From: Phyllobacteriaceae bacterium UBA1940
Lineage (GTDB): Bacteria > Pseudomonadota > Alphaproteobacteria > Rhizobiales > Rhizobiaceae
DNA: 8,363 nucleotides
Reading direction: 5' to 3'
Assembly: GCA_002336975.1 (NCBI GenBank)
Contig: DDFA01000075.1
Coordinates: forward strand, 86,587-94,949
Shown here one piece after another: positions 1 to 5,934 of this stretch; position 1 is the first letter of the stretch, and the number at the start of each line of letters is the position of its first letter. The position numbers were made by a program, and so were the translations under genes. Below the pieces are notes generated by a model, which did not search any database, had not been told where the DNA came from, and saw only the letters and a program-made list of their open reading frames with translations.

Positions 1-125
1 CGCTCGACGAGGCCGACTACAAGCGCACGGTCGCTTCGCTGCTCGCCGGCGGCTCCGACCCCGTCATCTCCAAGGAGCCGCAGGGCGCCTGGACGCACGA
101 GGTCACGGACGAAGCGCTCAAGTAA
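1..125 (+). CDS. C-terminal fragment of a probable ABC-transporter substrate-binding protein
   Basis: The frame is open from the window edge (first complete codon at base 3) and stops at TAA 123-125, giving 41 residues that begin LDEADYKRTV and end VTDEALK. The reading GGSDPVISKEP...GAWTHEVTDEAL resembles, from memory, the C-terminal end of periplasmic substrate-binding proteins of the NitT/TauT (NMT1/THI5-like) group. Those proteins deliver nitrate, sulfonates or pyrimidine precursors to an inner-membrane permease. The ligand cannot be inferred from this fragment. A strong terminator follows 20 bases after the stop, so this is the last gene of its transcript. The gene assignment is secure as coding sequence; the family call is tentative because the N-terminal domains are outside the window. 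Confidence 0.5.
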   Translation, partial: LDEADYKRTVASLLAGGSDPVISKEPQGAWTHEVTDEALK

Positions 126-145
126 TCCTCGTTTCGAGAACAGGG

Positions 146-182
146 AACGTGCGGGGGGCATGCCCCCCGCACGTTTCGTTTT
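146..182 (+). terminator. Intrinsic terminator of the left-edge gene
   Basis: Bases 146-160 and 161-175 are exact reverse complements, giving a 30-base perfect palindrome with a GGGGGG/CCCCCC core. The tail TCGTTTT follows (176-182). It begins 20 bases after the stop codon of the left-edge gene, as expected for a rho-independent terminator. In a hairpin the central four to six bases would form the loop. Confidence 0.85.
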
Positions 183-215
183 GCGCACCGGAAAACCGCA
201 TGGCGCCGCGCCGCA

Positions 216-244
216 TTGCCATGGAAATGCCAGACGCCTAAAAT
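216..244 (+). promoter_or_regulatory. Candidate sigma70 promoter of the RND efflux operon
   Basis: TTGCCA at 216-221 (5 of 6 to TTGACA) and TAAAAT at 239-244 (5 of 6 to TATAAT) are separated by 17 bases, the optimal spacing. Transcription would start near base 251, giving a leader of about 186 nt before the adaptor start codon at 437. A second, much weaker pair exists downstream (TTGTAA 269-274, 17 bases, TACATA 292-297). For an efflux operon such a good core promoter would usually be kept off by a repressor, which fits the palindrome over the start site. This is a motif match only. Confidence 0.55.
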
Positions 245-247
245 AAT

Positions 248-268
248 GAGGCACCATTCCGTTGCCTC
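248..268 (+). promoter_or_regulatory. Candidate operator palindrome at the efflux operon start site
   Basis: GAGGCA (248-253) and TGCCTC (263-268) form a perfect inverted repeat around 9 bases. It lies immediately downstream of the predicted -10 element and covers the predicted start site (about 251), a typical repressor position. A further arm, GCCT at 236-239, can pair with AGGC at 249-252 and overlaps the -10. No TetR, MarR or LysR gene is in the window, so the binding protein is unknown. The repeat could instead form a small hairpin at the 5' end of the mRNA. Confidence 0.35.
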
Positions 269-313
269 TTGTAAGGATGGCGGACGCCAATTACATAGAC
301 CGCACAGTTGGAC

Positions 314-338
314 CGGAACAGGCTGGGGAGCCGTTCCG
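314..338 (+). other. Stem-loop in the leader of the efflux operon mRNA
   Basis: CGGAAC (314-319) pairs with GTTCCG (333-338), and GGCT (321-324) pairs with AGCC (329-332). Only A320 is bulged and the loop is GGGG (325-328), making ten base pairs in all. No T-run follows, so it is not an intrinsic terminator. It lies about 100 nt upstream of the adaptor start codon, inside the predicted 186-nt leader. It could affect mRNA stability or translation, or be incidental in GC-rich DNA. The rest of 339-436 shows nothing I can name apart from a weak ribosome-binding site. Confidence 0.35.
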
Positions 339-436
339 CATCCACGATACTGGCAGGCAATAGGGTCCGGCAGAACGACAAGAAGATCGCCCGGATCAAG
401 ATCATAAAGTTCATGCTTTTTGGGAAAGTTCGGCCT

Positions 437-1639
437 ATGGCTTCTGGACGCAGGACAATTCTCTCTTTTTCCGTCGCCGCCTTGATGACGGCCACGCCCG
501 TCCTCGCCCTCGCCGATGAGGCCCCGGGCGAAGCAACCGGGCAGCAGACGCAGAATCTCCCGGCAATCGTGGTAACGAGCGCCGAACCGCACACCATCGT
601 CGACCGCGTCATCGCCACCGGCACGATCCAGGCGGTCGAAGAGGTTTACGTCACGCCGCTCGTCGAGGGCCTTTCCATTCGCACGCTGGCAGCCGATGTC
701 GGCGACAGGGTGGAGAAGGACGGCACGCTCGCCACGCTGAACGACGACGCCCTCCTCCTGCAGAAAAGCCAGACCGAAGCCTCGCTCGCCAAGGCCGAGG
801 CCGCGCTGGCGCAGATCAAGGCGCAGCTTGCAGAAGCCAGGGCCAATGCCGACGAGGCCGTCCGCGCCCGCGACCGCGCGCAGAAGCTCGCCAAATCCGG
901 CTCGCAGTCGCAGGCCGCCGCAGACCAGGCCGCTGCGGCCGCGGATGCGGCGCTCGCCCGCGTCACATCCGCCGAGCAGGCAATCGCGGTCTCCGAGGCC
1001 GACATCAAGGTGGCCCAGTCGCAGATCGACGATATCGACCTGAAGCTTGCCCGCACCGCGGTCAAATCGCCGGTTGCCGGCGTCGTTTCCGCCCGCACCG
1101 CCAAGATCGGCGCGATTGCGACCGGCGCGGCCTCCCCGCTCTTCACCGTCATCCGCGACGGCGAGATCGAGCTGAAGGCCGATGTGTCCGAGGATGCCGT
1201 GCTGAAGCTCGCGCCGGAACAGAAGGTCACCGTCACGCTGGCCGGAGGCGCTGCGAAGCTTGCCGGCACGGTCCGCCTCGTCGAACCGACGCTCGATCCG
1301 CAGAGCCGCCTCGGCCATGTCTACATCCGCTTCACGGAGCCGGACAAGGCGCGCGCCGGCATGTTCGCCAGCGCCGAGATCGTCATCGCGGAGAAGAAGG
1401 GCATAGCCCTGCCGCTTTCCGCCATTACCACGGCGGACGGCAGGACGGTGGCGCGAAAGGTCGAGAACGGCATCGTTACGCTGGTTCCGGTCGAGACCGG
1501 CATCCAGGACGGCCAGCTCGTCGAGATCGTCAGCGGCCTTGCCGCGGGCGACGAAGTGGTCGCCAAGGCCGGCGCCTATGTCCGCGACGGCGACCGGATC
1601 AACCCGGTGCACGGCGAGCAGGCCTCCGCCACGAAATGA
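437..1639 (+). CDS. RND efflux periplasmic adaptor subunit (membrane fusion protein)
   Basis: This 400-residue protein is the adaptor that links an inner-membrane RND pump to an outer-membrane channel. I chose ATG 437 because it gives a clean signal peptide: basic MASGRR, a hydrophobic stretch, then PVLALA ending at residue 26. A GGGAAAG sequence (422-428) lies 8 bases upstream. ATG 413 is an alternative start, 8 codons longer. The first half of the lipoyl-like domain is around residues 60-104 (VEGLSIRTLAADVGDRVEKDG). An Ala/Gln/Glu-rich helical hairpin covers about 105-205. The second lipoyl half is at 206-232 (TAVKSPVAGVVSARTAKIG), followed by the beta-barrel (about 240-318) and a membrane-proximal domain ending VRDGDRINP. 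Size and domain order match AcrA/MdtA-type HlyD-family adaptors. The pump gene lies 139 bases downstream on the same strand. The substrate is unknown. Confidence 0.92.
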   Translation: MASGRRTILSFSVAALMTATPVLALADEAPGEATGQQTQNLPAIVVTSAEPHTIVDRVIATGTIQAVEEVYVTPLVEGLSIRTLAADVGDRVEKDGTLATLNDDALLLQKSQTEASLAKAEAALAQIKAQLAEARANADEAVRARDRAQKLAKSGSQSQAAADQAAAAADAALARVTSAEQAIAVSEADIKVAQSQIDDIDLKLARTAVKSPVAGVVSARTAKIGAIATGAASPLFTVIRDGEIELKADVSEDAVLKLAPEQKVTVTLAGGAAKLAGTVRLVEPTLDPQSRLGHVYIRFTEPDKARAGMFASAEIVIAEKKGIALPLSAITTADGRTVARKVENGIVTLVPVETGIQDGQLVEIVSGLAAGDEVVAKAGAYVRDGDRINPVHGEQASATK

Positions 1640-1646
1640 CACGAGC

Positions 1647-1664
1647 GCCCCGCCGCGGCGGGGC
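1647..1664 (+). repeat. GC palindrome between adaptor and pump genes
   Basis: An 18-base perfect palindrome (GCCCCGCCG and its complement) begins 7 bases after the adaptor stop codon. A second short hairpin, CCGCAG (1670-1675) with CTGCGG (1677-1682), follows directly. Neither has a T-run, so readthrough into the pump gene is expected. Such intercistronic hairpins commonly protect the upstream mRNA segment from 3' decay or tune the adaptor-to-pump ratio. That role is inference. The remainder of the 139-base gap shows no gene. Confidence 0.4.
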
Positions 1665-1778
1665 CGCTTCCGCAGCCTGCGGGAGCGATGCCGGGCGAGA
1701 TGTCCGGTGGCATGCGGGTGATCCGGAAAGGGCCGGCACCCGAGCAACATCCGGTCTCTCAACAAGGACTTCGGGGAC

Positions 1779-4700
1779 ATGAATTTTTCAGCTTGGTCCA
1801 TTCGCAATCCGATTGCGCCGCTGCTCGCCTTCTTCCTGCTGATCTATGTCGGCATCCAGTCGTTCTACGCGCTGCCGATCACGCGCTTTCCGAATATCGA
1901 CGTTCCCATCGTCGCCATTTCCGTGACGCAGAGCGGCGCGGCCCCGGCCGAGCTTGAAGTCCAGGTCACCAAGGAGATCGAGGACGCGGTCGCCGGCATC
2001 GAGGGCGTCGACGACATCATGTCGACCGTCACCGACGGCAGTTCCGTCACCTCGGTGCTCTTCAAGATCGAAAAGCCGACGAACCAGGCGCTGCAGGACG
2101 TCAAGGACGCCATCGACCGCATCCGCGGCGACCTGCCCGCCTCCGTCGAGGAACCGGTCGTCACGAAGATCGACGTGGAAGGCCAGGCGATCCAGACCTT
2201 CGCCGTCTCCTCGCCCAACATGACGCTGGAAGAGCTGTCCTGGTTCGTCGACGACAAGGTCAAGCGTGCCCTGCAGGGCCAGCCGGGCATCGGCAAGATC
2301 GACCGCTTCGGCGGCGCCGACCGCGAAGTGCGCGTCGACCTCAACCCGGACAAGCTCGAATCCTTCGGCATTTCCGCCGCCGACGTGAACCGCCAGATCC
2401 GCAGCATGAACGCCGATGTCGGCTCCGGCCGCGGCCAGATCGCCGGTGCCGAGCAGGCGATCCGCACGCTGGGCGACGCCCGCTCGGTCGAAAAACTCAC
2501 CAACACGATGATCGCCCTGCCGAATGGCCGCTTCGTGCGCCTTTCCGAGCTCGGCAAGATCACCGATACCTTTGAGGAGCCGCGCTCCTTCTCCCGCTTC
2601 AACGGCAATCCTGTCGTCACCTTCGCGGTCTTCCGCTCCAAGGGCGCGAGCGAGGTGACGGTGGCCGAATCCGTCGCCAAGTCGCTCGACAAGGTGCGCA
2701 CGCAATATCCCGACGTCTCCATCGAACTGGTCGACGACGCCGTCTACTTCACCTACGGCAACTACGAGGCGGCGCTGCACACGCTGATCGAGGGCGCGCT
2801 GCTCGCCGTCATCGTCGTGCTGTTGTTCCTGCGCAACTGGCGGGCGACGCTGATCTCCGCCGTGGCGCTGCCGCTATCTGCCATCCCAACCTTCTTCGTC
2901 ATGGACCTGCTGGGCTTCTCGCTGAACCTCGTCTCGTTCCTGGCGCTGACGCTCGCCACCGGCATCCTCGTCGACGACGCCATCGTGGAGATCGAGAACA
3001 TCGCGCGGCACATCCGCATGGGCAAGACGCCATACCGGGCCGCCATCGACGCCGCCGACGAAATCGGCCTCGCCGTCATCGCGACGACCTTCACCATCAT
3101 CGCGGTCTTCGTGCCGGTCTCCTTCATGCCGGGCATTCCGGGCCAGTACTTCATCCAGTTCGGCCTGACGGTCGCCGTCGCGGTGTTCTTCTCGCTCGTC
3201 GTGGCCCGCCTCATCACCCCGGTCATGGCCGCCTATCTCATGCGCTCCGGCGATGCGGACGGCCATGGCGAGGAGGAGGAAGGCCCCTTCATGCGCGGCT
3301 ATACCTGGCTCGTCCGCAAGACGACGGGCAAGTGGTACACCCGCTATGCGACGCTTGCCGCCGCCATCGCCTTCCTCGTCGCCTCCGTCGCGCTGCTCTC
3401 CACCGTGCCCGGCAGCTTCCTGCCGCCGGAAGACGCCTCGCGCGTCGTGCTCTCCGTCGAGCTGCCGCCGGATGCGATGCTGGACGATACGGACCGCACG
3501 ACCACGCAGATCTACGATCGCGTCAAGAATATCGACGGCGTGCAGAGCGTCTTCGTGCTCGGCGGCTCCTCGCCCAAGGGCGACCTGGAGCTGCGCCGCG
3601 CCTCGGTAACGGTCATCCTCGACAAGCTCGAACATTCGCTCGCCCACAAGCTGGTGAACGACGTGCTCGGCCGTATCCCGGTGATCGGCCAGTACCTTCC
3701 GAAGCTGGAGGCCAAGGGCCGCCTGCGCCCGCAATGGGATATCGAGAAGGAAATCTTCGCGACCCTGCGCGATATCCCGGACGTGCGCATCATCAAGCTC
3801 AACGACCGCGGCGAGCGCGACCTTGCCTTCAACCTGCTTTCCAACAACGAGGCGGACCTCAACAGCACCGTCGCCGTTCTGGAAGCCAAGCTCCGCGCCG
3901 ATCCGGTCCTGTCCAATGTCAGTTCGGAAGGCTCGCTGCCGCGGCCTGAACTGCAGATTCGCCCACGTGACGACCAGATGGCCCGCTTCGGCATCACCAC
4001 GGCCCAGATTTCGGAAGTCGTGCGCGTCGCCACCATCGGCGACATCGACTCCCAGCTCAGCAAAGTCTCGCTCGACGACCGCCTGATCCCTATCCGGGTA
4101 CAGGTGGACCGGGGCTTCCGCACCGATCTTGCCGCCATCCGCAACCTGAAGATCCAGACGGCCGGCGGCCAGTTCGTGCCGCTCTCCTCCGTGGCGGATA
4201 TCGACTATTCGGAAGGCCCCAGCTCGGTGAAGCGGCACAACCGCAACCGCGTCGTCTCCATCGGCTCCGACCTCCGGCAGGGCGTCGCGCTCGATACGGC
4301 CACCGCCCGCTTCAAGGAGATCGCCGCCAGCATCGACATGCCGCTGACCGTGCAGTTCGCGGAAAGCGGCGACGCGGAGGTGCAGGCCGAGATGCAGCAG
4401 TCCTTCGGCAACGCCATGCTGCTCGGCCTGCTTCTGGTGCTGATGGTGCTGATCCTGCTCTTCAAGGACGTGATCCAGCCCTTCACCATCCTGCTCTCGC
4501 TGCCGCTCGCCATCGGCGGCGTGGCGGCGGGCCTGATCCTGACGCAGAACGCGCTCTCCATGCCCGTCCTCATCGGCATCCTCATGCTGATGGGCATCGT
4601 GACGAAGAACGCCATCCTGCTCGTCGACTTCGCCATCGAGATGATGCACCACGGCATGAACCGGGTGGAAGCCATGATCGAGGCCGGCCGCAAGCGCGCG

Positions 4701-5090
4701 CGCCCCATCGTCATGACCTCCATCGCCATGTCCGCCGGCATGCTGCCCTCGGCGCTCGGCGTCGGCGAAGGCGGCTCGTTCCGCTCGCCCATGGCCATCG
4801 CGGTGATCGGCGGCATCATCGTCTCGACCGTGCTGTCGCTGGTCGTCGTTCCGTCCTTCTTCCTGATCATGGACGACGTGTCGCGCCTTCTCGGCTGGCT
4901 CTTCGGTCGCTTCGTCGGCAAGAAGGACGACGAGCTGCTGGCGATGGAGCCGGAGGCCCTCACCCGCCTTGCCGACCAGACCGCCCGCGACGTCAGCGAT
5001 CTGGAAAAGCGCATCGAGACGCTCGAGAAGAAGAACGGCGAACGCAAGCCCTTCAGCGTGGTGCATCACTCGCCGCTCGCCGCCGAGTAA
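1779..5090 (+). CDS. RND-family (HAE1-type) efflux pump, inner-membrane subunit
   Basis: This 1103-residue proton-driven pump is of the AcrB/MdtB kind and would work as a trimer with the adaptor encoded upstream. It starts at ATG 1779, with AAGGA (1764-1768) as the likely ribosome-binding site. The N-terminus (FSAWSIRNPIAPLLAFF) is the usual TM1 entry. Two large periplasmic loops (about 32-330 and 545-875) separate two six-helix bundles. The TM4 motif GILVDDAIVEIEN carries D399 and D400, matching AcrB D407/D408. The TM10 motif MGIVTKNAILLVDFA carries K943, matching AcrB K940, so the proton relay looks intact. An acidic cytosolic loop (GEEEEG, near 497) sits between the halves. After TM12 there is an unusual tail of about 56 residues (1048-1103) with a predicted coiled coil. 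An intrinsic terminator follows. The substrate cannot be read from sequence: drugs, plant phenolics or lipids are all possible. Confidence 0.95.
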   Translation: MNFSAWSIRNPIAPLLAFFLLIYVGIQSFYALPITRFPNIDVPIVAISVTQSGAAPAELEVQVTKEIEDAVAGIEGVDDIMSTVTDGSSVTSVLFKIEKPTNQALQDVKDAIDRIRGDLPASVEEPVVTKIDVEGQAIQTFAVSSPNMTLEELSWFVDDKVKRALQGQPGIGKIDRFGGADREVRVDLNPDKLESFGISAADVNRQIRSMNADVGSGRGQIAGAEQAIRTLGDARSVEKLTNTMIALPNGRFVRLSELGKITDTFEEPRSFSRFNGNPVVTFAVFRSKGASEVTVAESVAKSLDKVRTQYPDVSIELVDDAVYFTYGNYEAALHTLIEGALLAVIVVLLFLRNWRATLISAVALPLSAIPTFFVMDLLGFSLNLVSFLALTLATGILVDDAIVEIENIARHIRMGKTPYRAAIDAADEIGLAVIATTFTIIAVFVPVSFMPGIPGQYFIQFGLTVAVAVFFSLVVARLITPVMAAYLMRSGDADGHGEEEEGPFMRGYTWLVRKTTGKWYTRYATLAAAIAFLVASVALLSTVPGSFLPPEDASRVVLSVELPPDAMLDDTDRTTTQIYDRVKNIDGVQSVFVLGGSSPKGDLELRRASVTVILDKLEHSLAHKLVNDVLGRIPVIGQYLPKLEAKGRLRPQWDIEKEIFATLRDIPDVRIIKLNDRGERDLAFNLLSNNEADLNSTVAVLEAKLRADPVLSNVSSEGSLPRPELQIRPRDDQMARFGITTAQISEVVRVATIGDIDSQLSKVSLDDRLIPIRVQVDRGFRTDLAAIRNLKIQTAGGQFVPLSSVADIDYSEGPSSVKRHNRNRVVSIGSDLRQGVALDTATARFKEIAASIDMPLTVQFAESGDAEVQAEMQQSFGNAMLLGLLLVLMVLILLFKDVIQPFTILLSLPLAIGGVAAGLILTQNALSMPVLIGILMLMGIVTKNAILLVDFAIEMMHHGMNRVEAMIEAGRKRARPIVMTSIAMSAGMLPSALGVGEGGSFRSPMAIAVIGGIIVSTVLSLVVVPSFFLIMDDVSRLLGWLFGRFVGKKDDELLAMEPEALTRLADQTARDVSDLEKRIETLEKKNGERKPFSVVHHSPLAAE

Positions 5091-5109
5091 TTCCAGCGCG
5101 AAATCTCCG

Positions 5110-5146
5110 AACGGCCGGCCCTGTGAAAACAAGGCCGGCCGTTTTT
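5110..5146 (+). terminator. Intrinsic terminator of the efflux operon
   Basis: AACGGCCGGCC (5110-5120) pairs perfectly with GGCCGGCCGTT (5133-5143), leaving a 12-base A-rich loop, and the stem runs into a T-run ending at 5146. It lies 19 bases after the pump stop codon. The regulator gene downstream therefore needs its own promoter, and the FNR-box promoter begins 8 bases later. Confidence 0.9.
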
Positions 5147-5153
5147 GCGTTCA

Positions 5154-5167
5154 TTGATCGAAATCAA
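5154..5167 (+). promoter_or_regulatory. FNR/FixK box (TTGAT-N4-ATCAA)
   Basis: TTGAT (5154-5158), CGAA, ATCAA (5163-5167) is an exact match to the 14-base anaerobox recognised by FNR, FixK, FnrN and DNR proteins. The flanking G (ATCAAG) also fits the FixK consensus. The box lies 77 bases before the Crp/Fnr gene start. Its centre (5160.5) is 41.5 bases upstream of a start site predicted at about 5202, the standard class II activator position. It predicts activation under low oxygen by FixK/FnrN, or autoregulation by the downstream protein. Confidence 0.8.
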
Positions 5168-5189
5168 GTAACGCTTCCACGACCTCGAC

Positions 5190-5195
5190 TATCGT
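5190..5195 (+). promoter_or_regulatory. Predicted -10 element of the Crp/Fnr gene
   Basis: TATCGT (preceded by C, similar to the rhizobial CTATAT form) lies 22 bases after the end of the FNR box. This is the distance seen at class II FNR-dependent promoters, which lack a good -35. No convincing TTGAC-like -35 replaces the box. The predicted start is near 5202, with a leader of about 43 nt. An 11-base inverted repeat, TCGAA-G-TTCGA (5203-5213), sits just after it and could be incidental. Confidence 0.5.
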
Positions 5196-5244
5196 TCTGA
5201 CATCGAAGTTCGAATGACGCCTGCGGGAGCATGGAGTGAGATCG

Positions 5245-5928
5245 ATGAACAGGCTGATGAAACCCGGTGCCCGGGAGCGTGAAACCCTTCTCAATTCGGG
5301 CCTCCTGTCCGCGCTCGGCGTGGAGAGTGTCGCCGCGATGATGGAGATCGCCGCCATCGGCAACCTGCCGGCCCGTCAGATGCTGTTCCGCGAGGGTGAG
5401 CCGGCAGACATGCTGCATTGTGTTCTCTCGGGCTATGTGCGCGTCTACAAGCTCGACCCGGACGGCCGGGAGGCCGACGTCGAACTCTACGGCCCCGGAG
5501 ACCTGATCGGCGCCAGCGTCGTGCTCGACGGCAGCCGGTACCGCGCCACCGCGCAGGCAGCCGAGCCCTCGCTGATCGCCCGTTTCGACCTGAAGCGCGT
5601 GCGCGACATCGCCAATCGCCGCCCGGACCTTGCCATGGCCATCGCCGTTTCGCTTTCCGGCCAGCTTTCCAGGGCCTTTGCAAGCCTTGCCGACGACCGC
5701 CTGCACACCGCGCCGCAGCGCGTGGCGCATTATCTGCTCGCGCATTGCCCGGTGGACGGCAAGGCCGCAAGTTTCCGCCTGCCCTACCAGAAGAGCCTTC
5801 TTGCCGGCAAACTCGGCCTTGCGCCCGAGGCCCTGTCCCGCGCCTTCTCCATGTTGCGCAACCATGGCGTCAGCGTGCGCGGCCGCCTCGTTCATATCGG
5901 CGATCCGGAAGCGCTGCGGCGGATTTGA
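5245..5928 (+). CDS. Crp/Fnr-family transcriptional regulator, DNR-like, without iron-sulfur cysteines
   Basis: This 227-residue regulator starts at ATG 5245, with GGAG at 5233-5236 as ribosome-binding site; GTG 5236 is in frame but less well placed. The cyclic-nucleotide-type beta-roll spans about 20-115 (LFREGEPADMLHCVLSGYVRVYKL, then GPGDLIGAS). A dimerisation helix follows (about 125-155), then a winged helix (158-227). The recognition helix has E195-A-L-S198-R199, the E-x-x-S-R signature of proteins that bind TTGAT-N4-ATCAA. Only two cysteines exist (C59, C168), so the N-terminal [4Fe-4S] cluster of true FNR is absent. The layout QRVAHYLL...LAGKLGLAPEALSR resembles DNR, the nitric-oxide-responsive activator of denitrification genes, but FixK-like or other subgroups remain possible. 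An FNR box precedes the gene, and it converges with the next operon at a 6-base gap. Confidence 0.88.
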   Translation: MNRLMKPGARERETLLNSGLLSALGVESVAAMMEIAAIGNLPARQMLFREGEPADMLHCVLSGYVRVYKLDPDGREADVELYGPGDLIGASVVLDGSRYRATAQAAEPSLIARFDLKRVRDIANRRPDLAMAIAVSLSGQLSRAFASLADDRLHTAPQRVAHYLLAHCPVDGKAASFRLPYQKSLLAGKLGLAPEALSRAFSMLRNHGVSVRGRLVHIGDPEALRRI

Positions 5929-5934
5929 CCGGGA

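Noticed and set aside
269..297. A second promoter-like pair, TTGTAA-N17-TACATA, ahead of the adaptor gene
   Set aside because: Both hexamers match the consensus poorly compared with the pair at 216-244. It is not listed as a feature, though a secondary start cannot be excluded.
406..431. Direct repeat AAAGTTC at 406-412 and 425-431 near the adaptor start
   Set aside because: It is short, AT-rich by local chance around a ribosome-binding site, and has no symmetry or further copies.
308..436. An upstream TTG start that would lengthen the adaptor by 43 residues
   Set aside because: The extension would place a charged, non-conserved segment before an obvious signal peptide. It would also run through the leader stem-loop. 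ATG 437 gives a proper signal peptide with a better-placed ribosome-binding site.
17..1807. A 596-codon open frame on the - strand opposite the adaptor gene
   Set aside because: It is antisense to a clear membrane-fusion protein and spans two intergenic regions. It also has the D/G/R-rich, low-information composition expected of shadow frames in GC-rich DNA. No recognisable domain is present.
2874..5132. A 752-codon open frame on the - strand opposite the RND pump gene
   Set aside because: It is a mirror frame of the pump's GC-biased codons, rich in H, D, G, E and R with no domain. It also begins inside the region leading to the efflux terminator.
1675..5230. A 12-base sequence, GCCTGCGGGAGC, present at both 1675-1686 and 5219-5230
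   Set aside because: A couple of such 12-base matches are expected by chance in 8.4 kb of GC-rich DNA. The two contexts (intercistronic gap and regulator leader) share nothing else.
5164..5895. A 243-codon open frame on the - strand opposite the Crp/Fnr gene
   Set aside because: It is antisense to a gene with clear Crp/Fnr domains and its own promoter and ribosome-binding site. No family resemblance is seen in the - frame.
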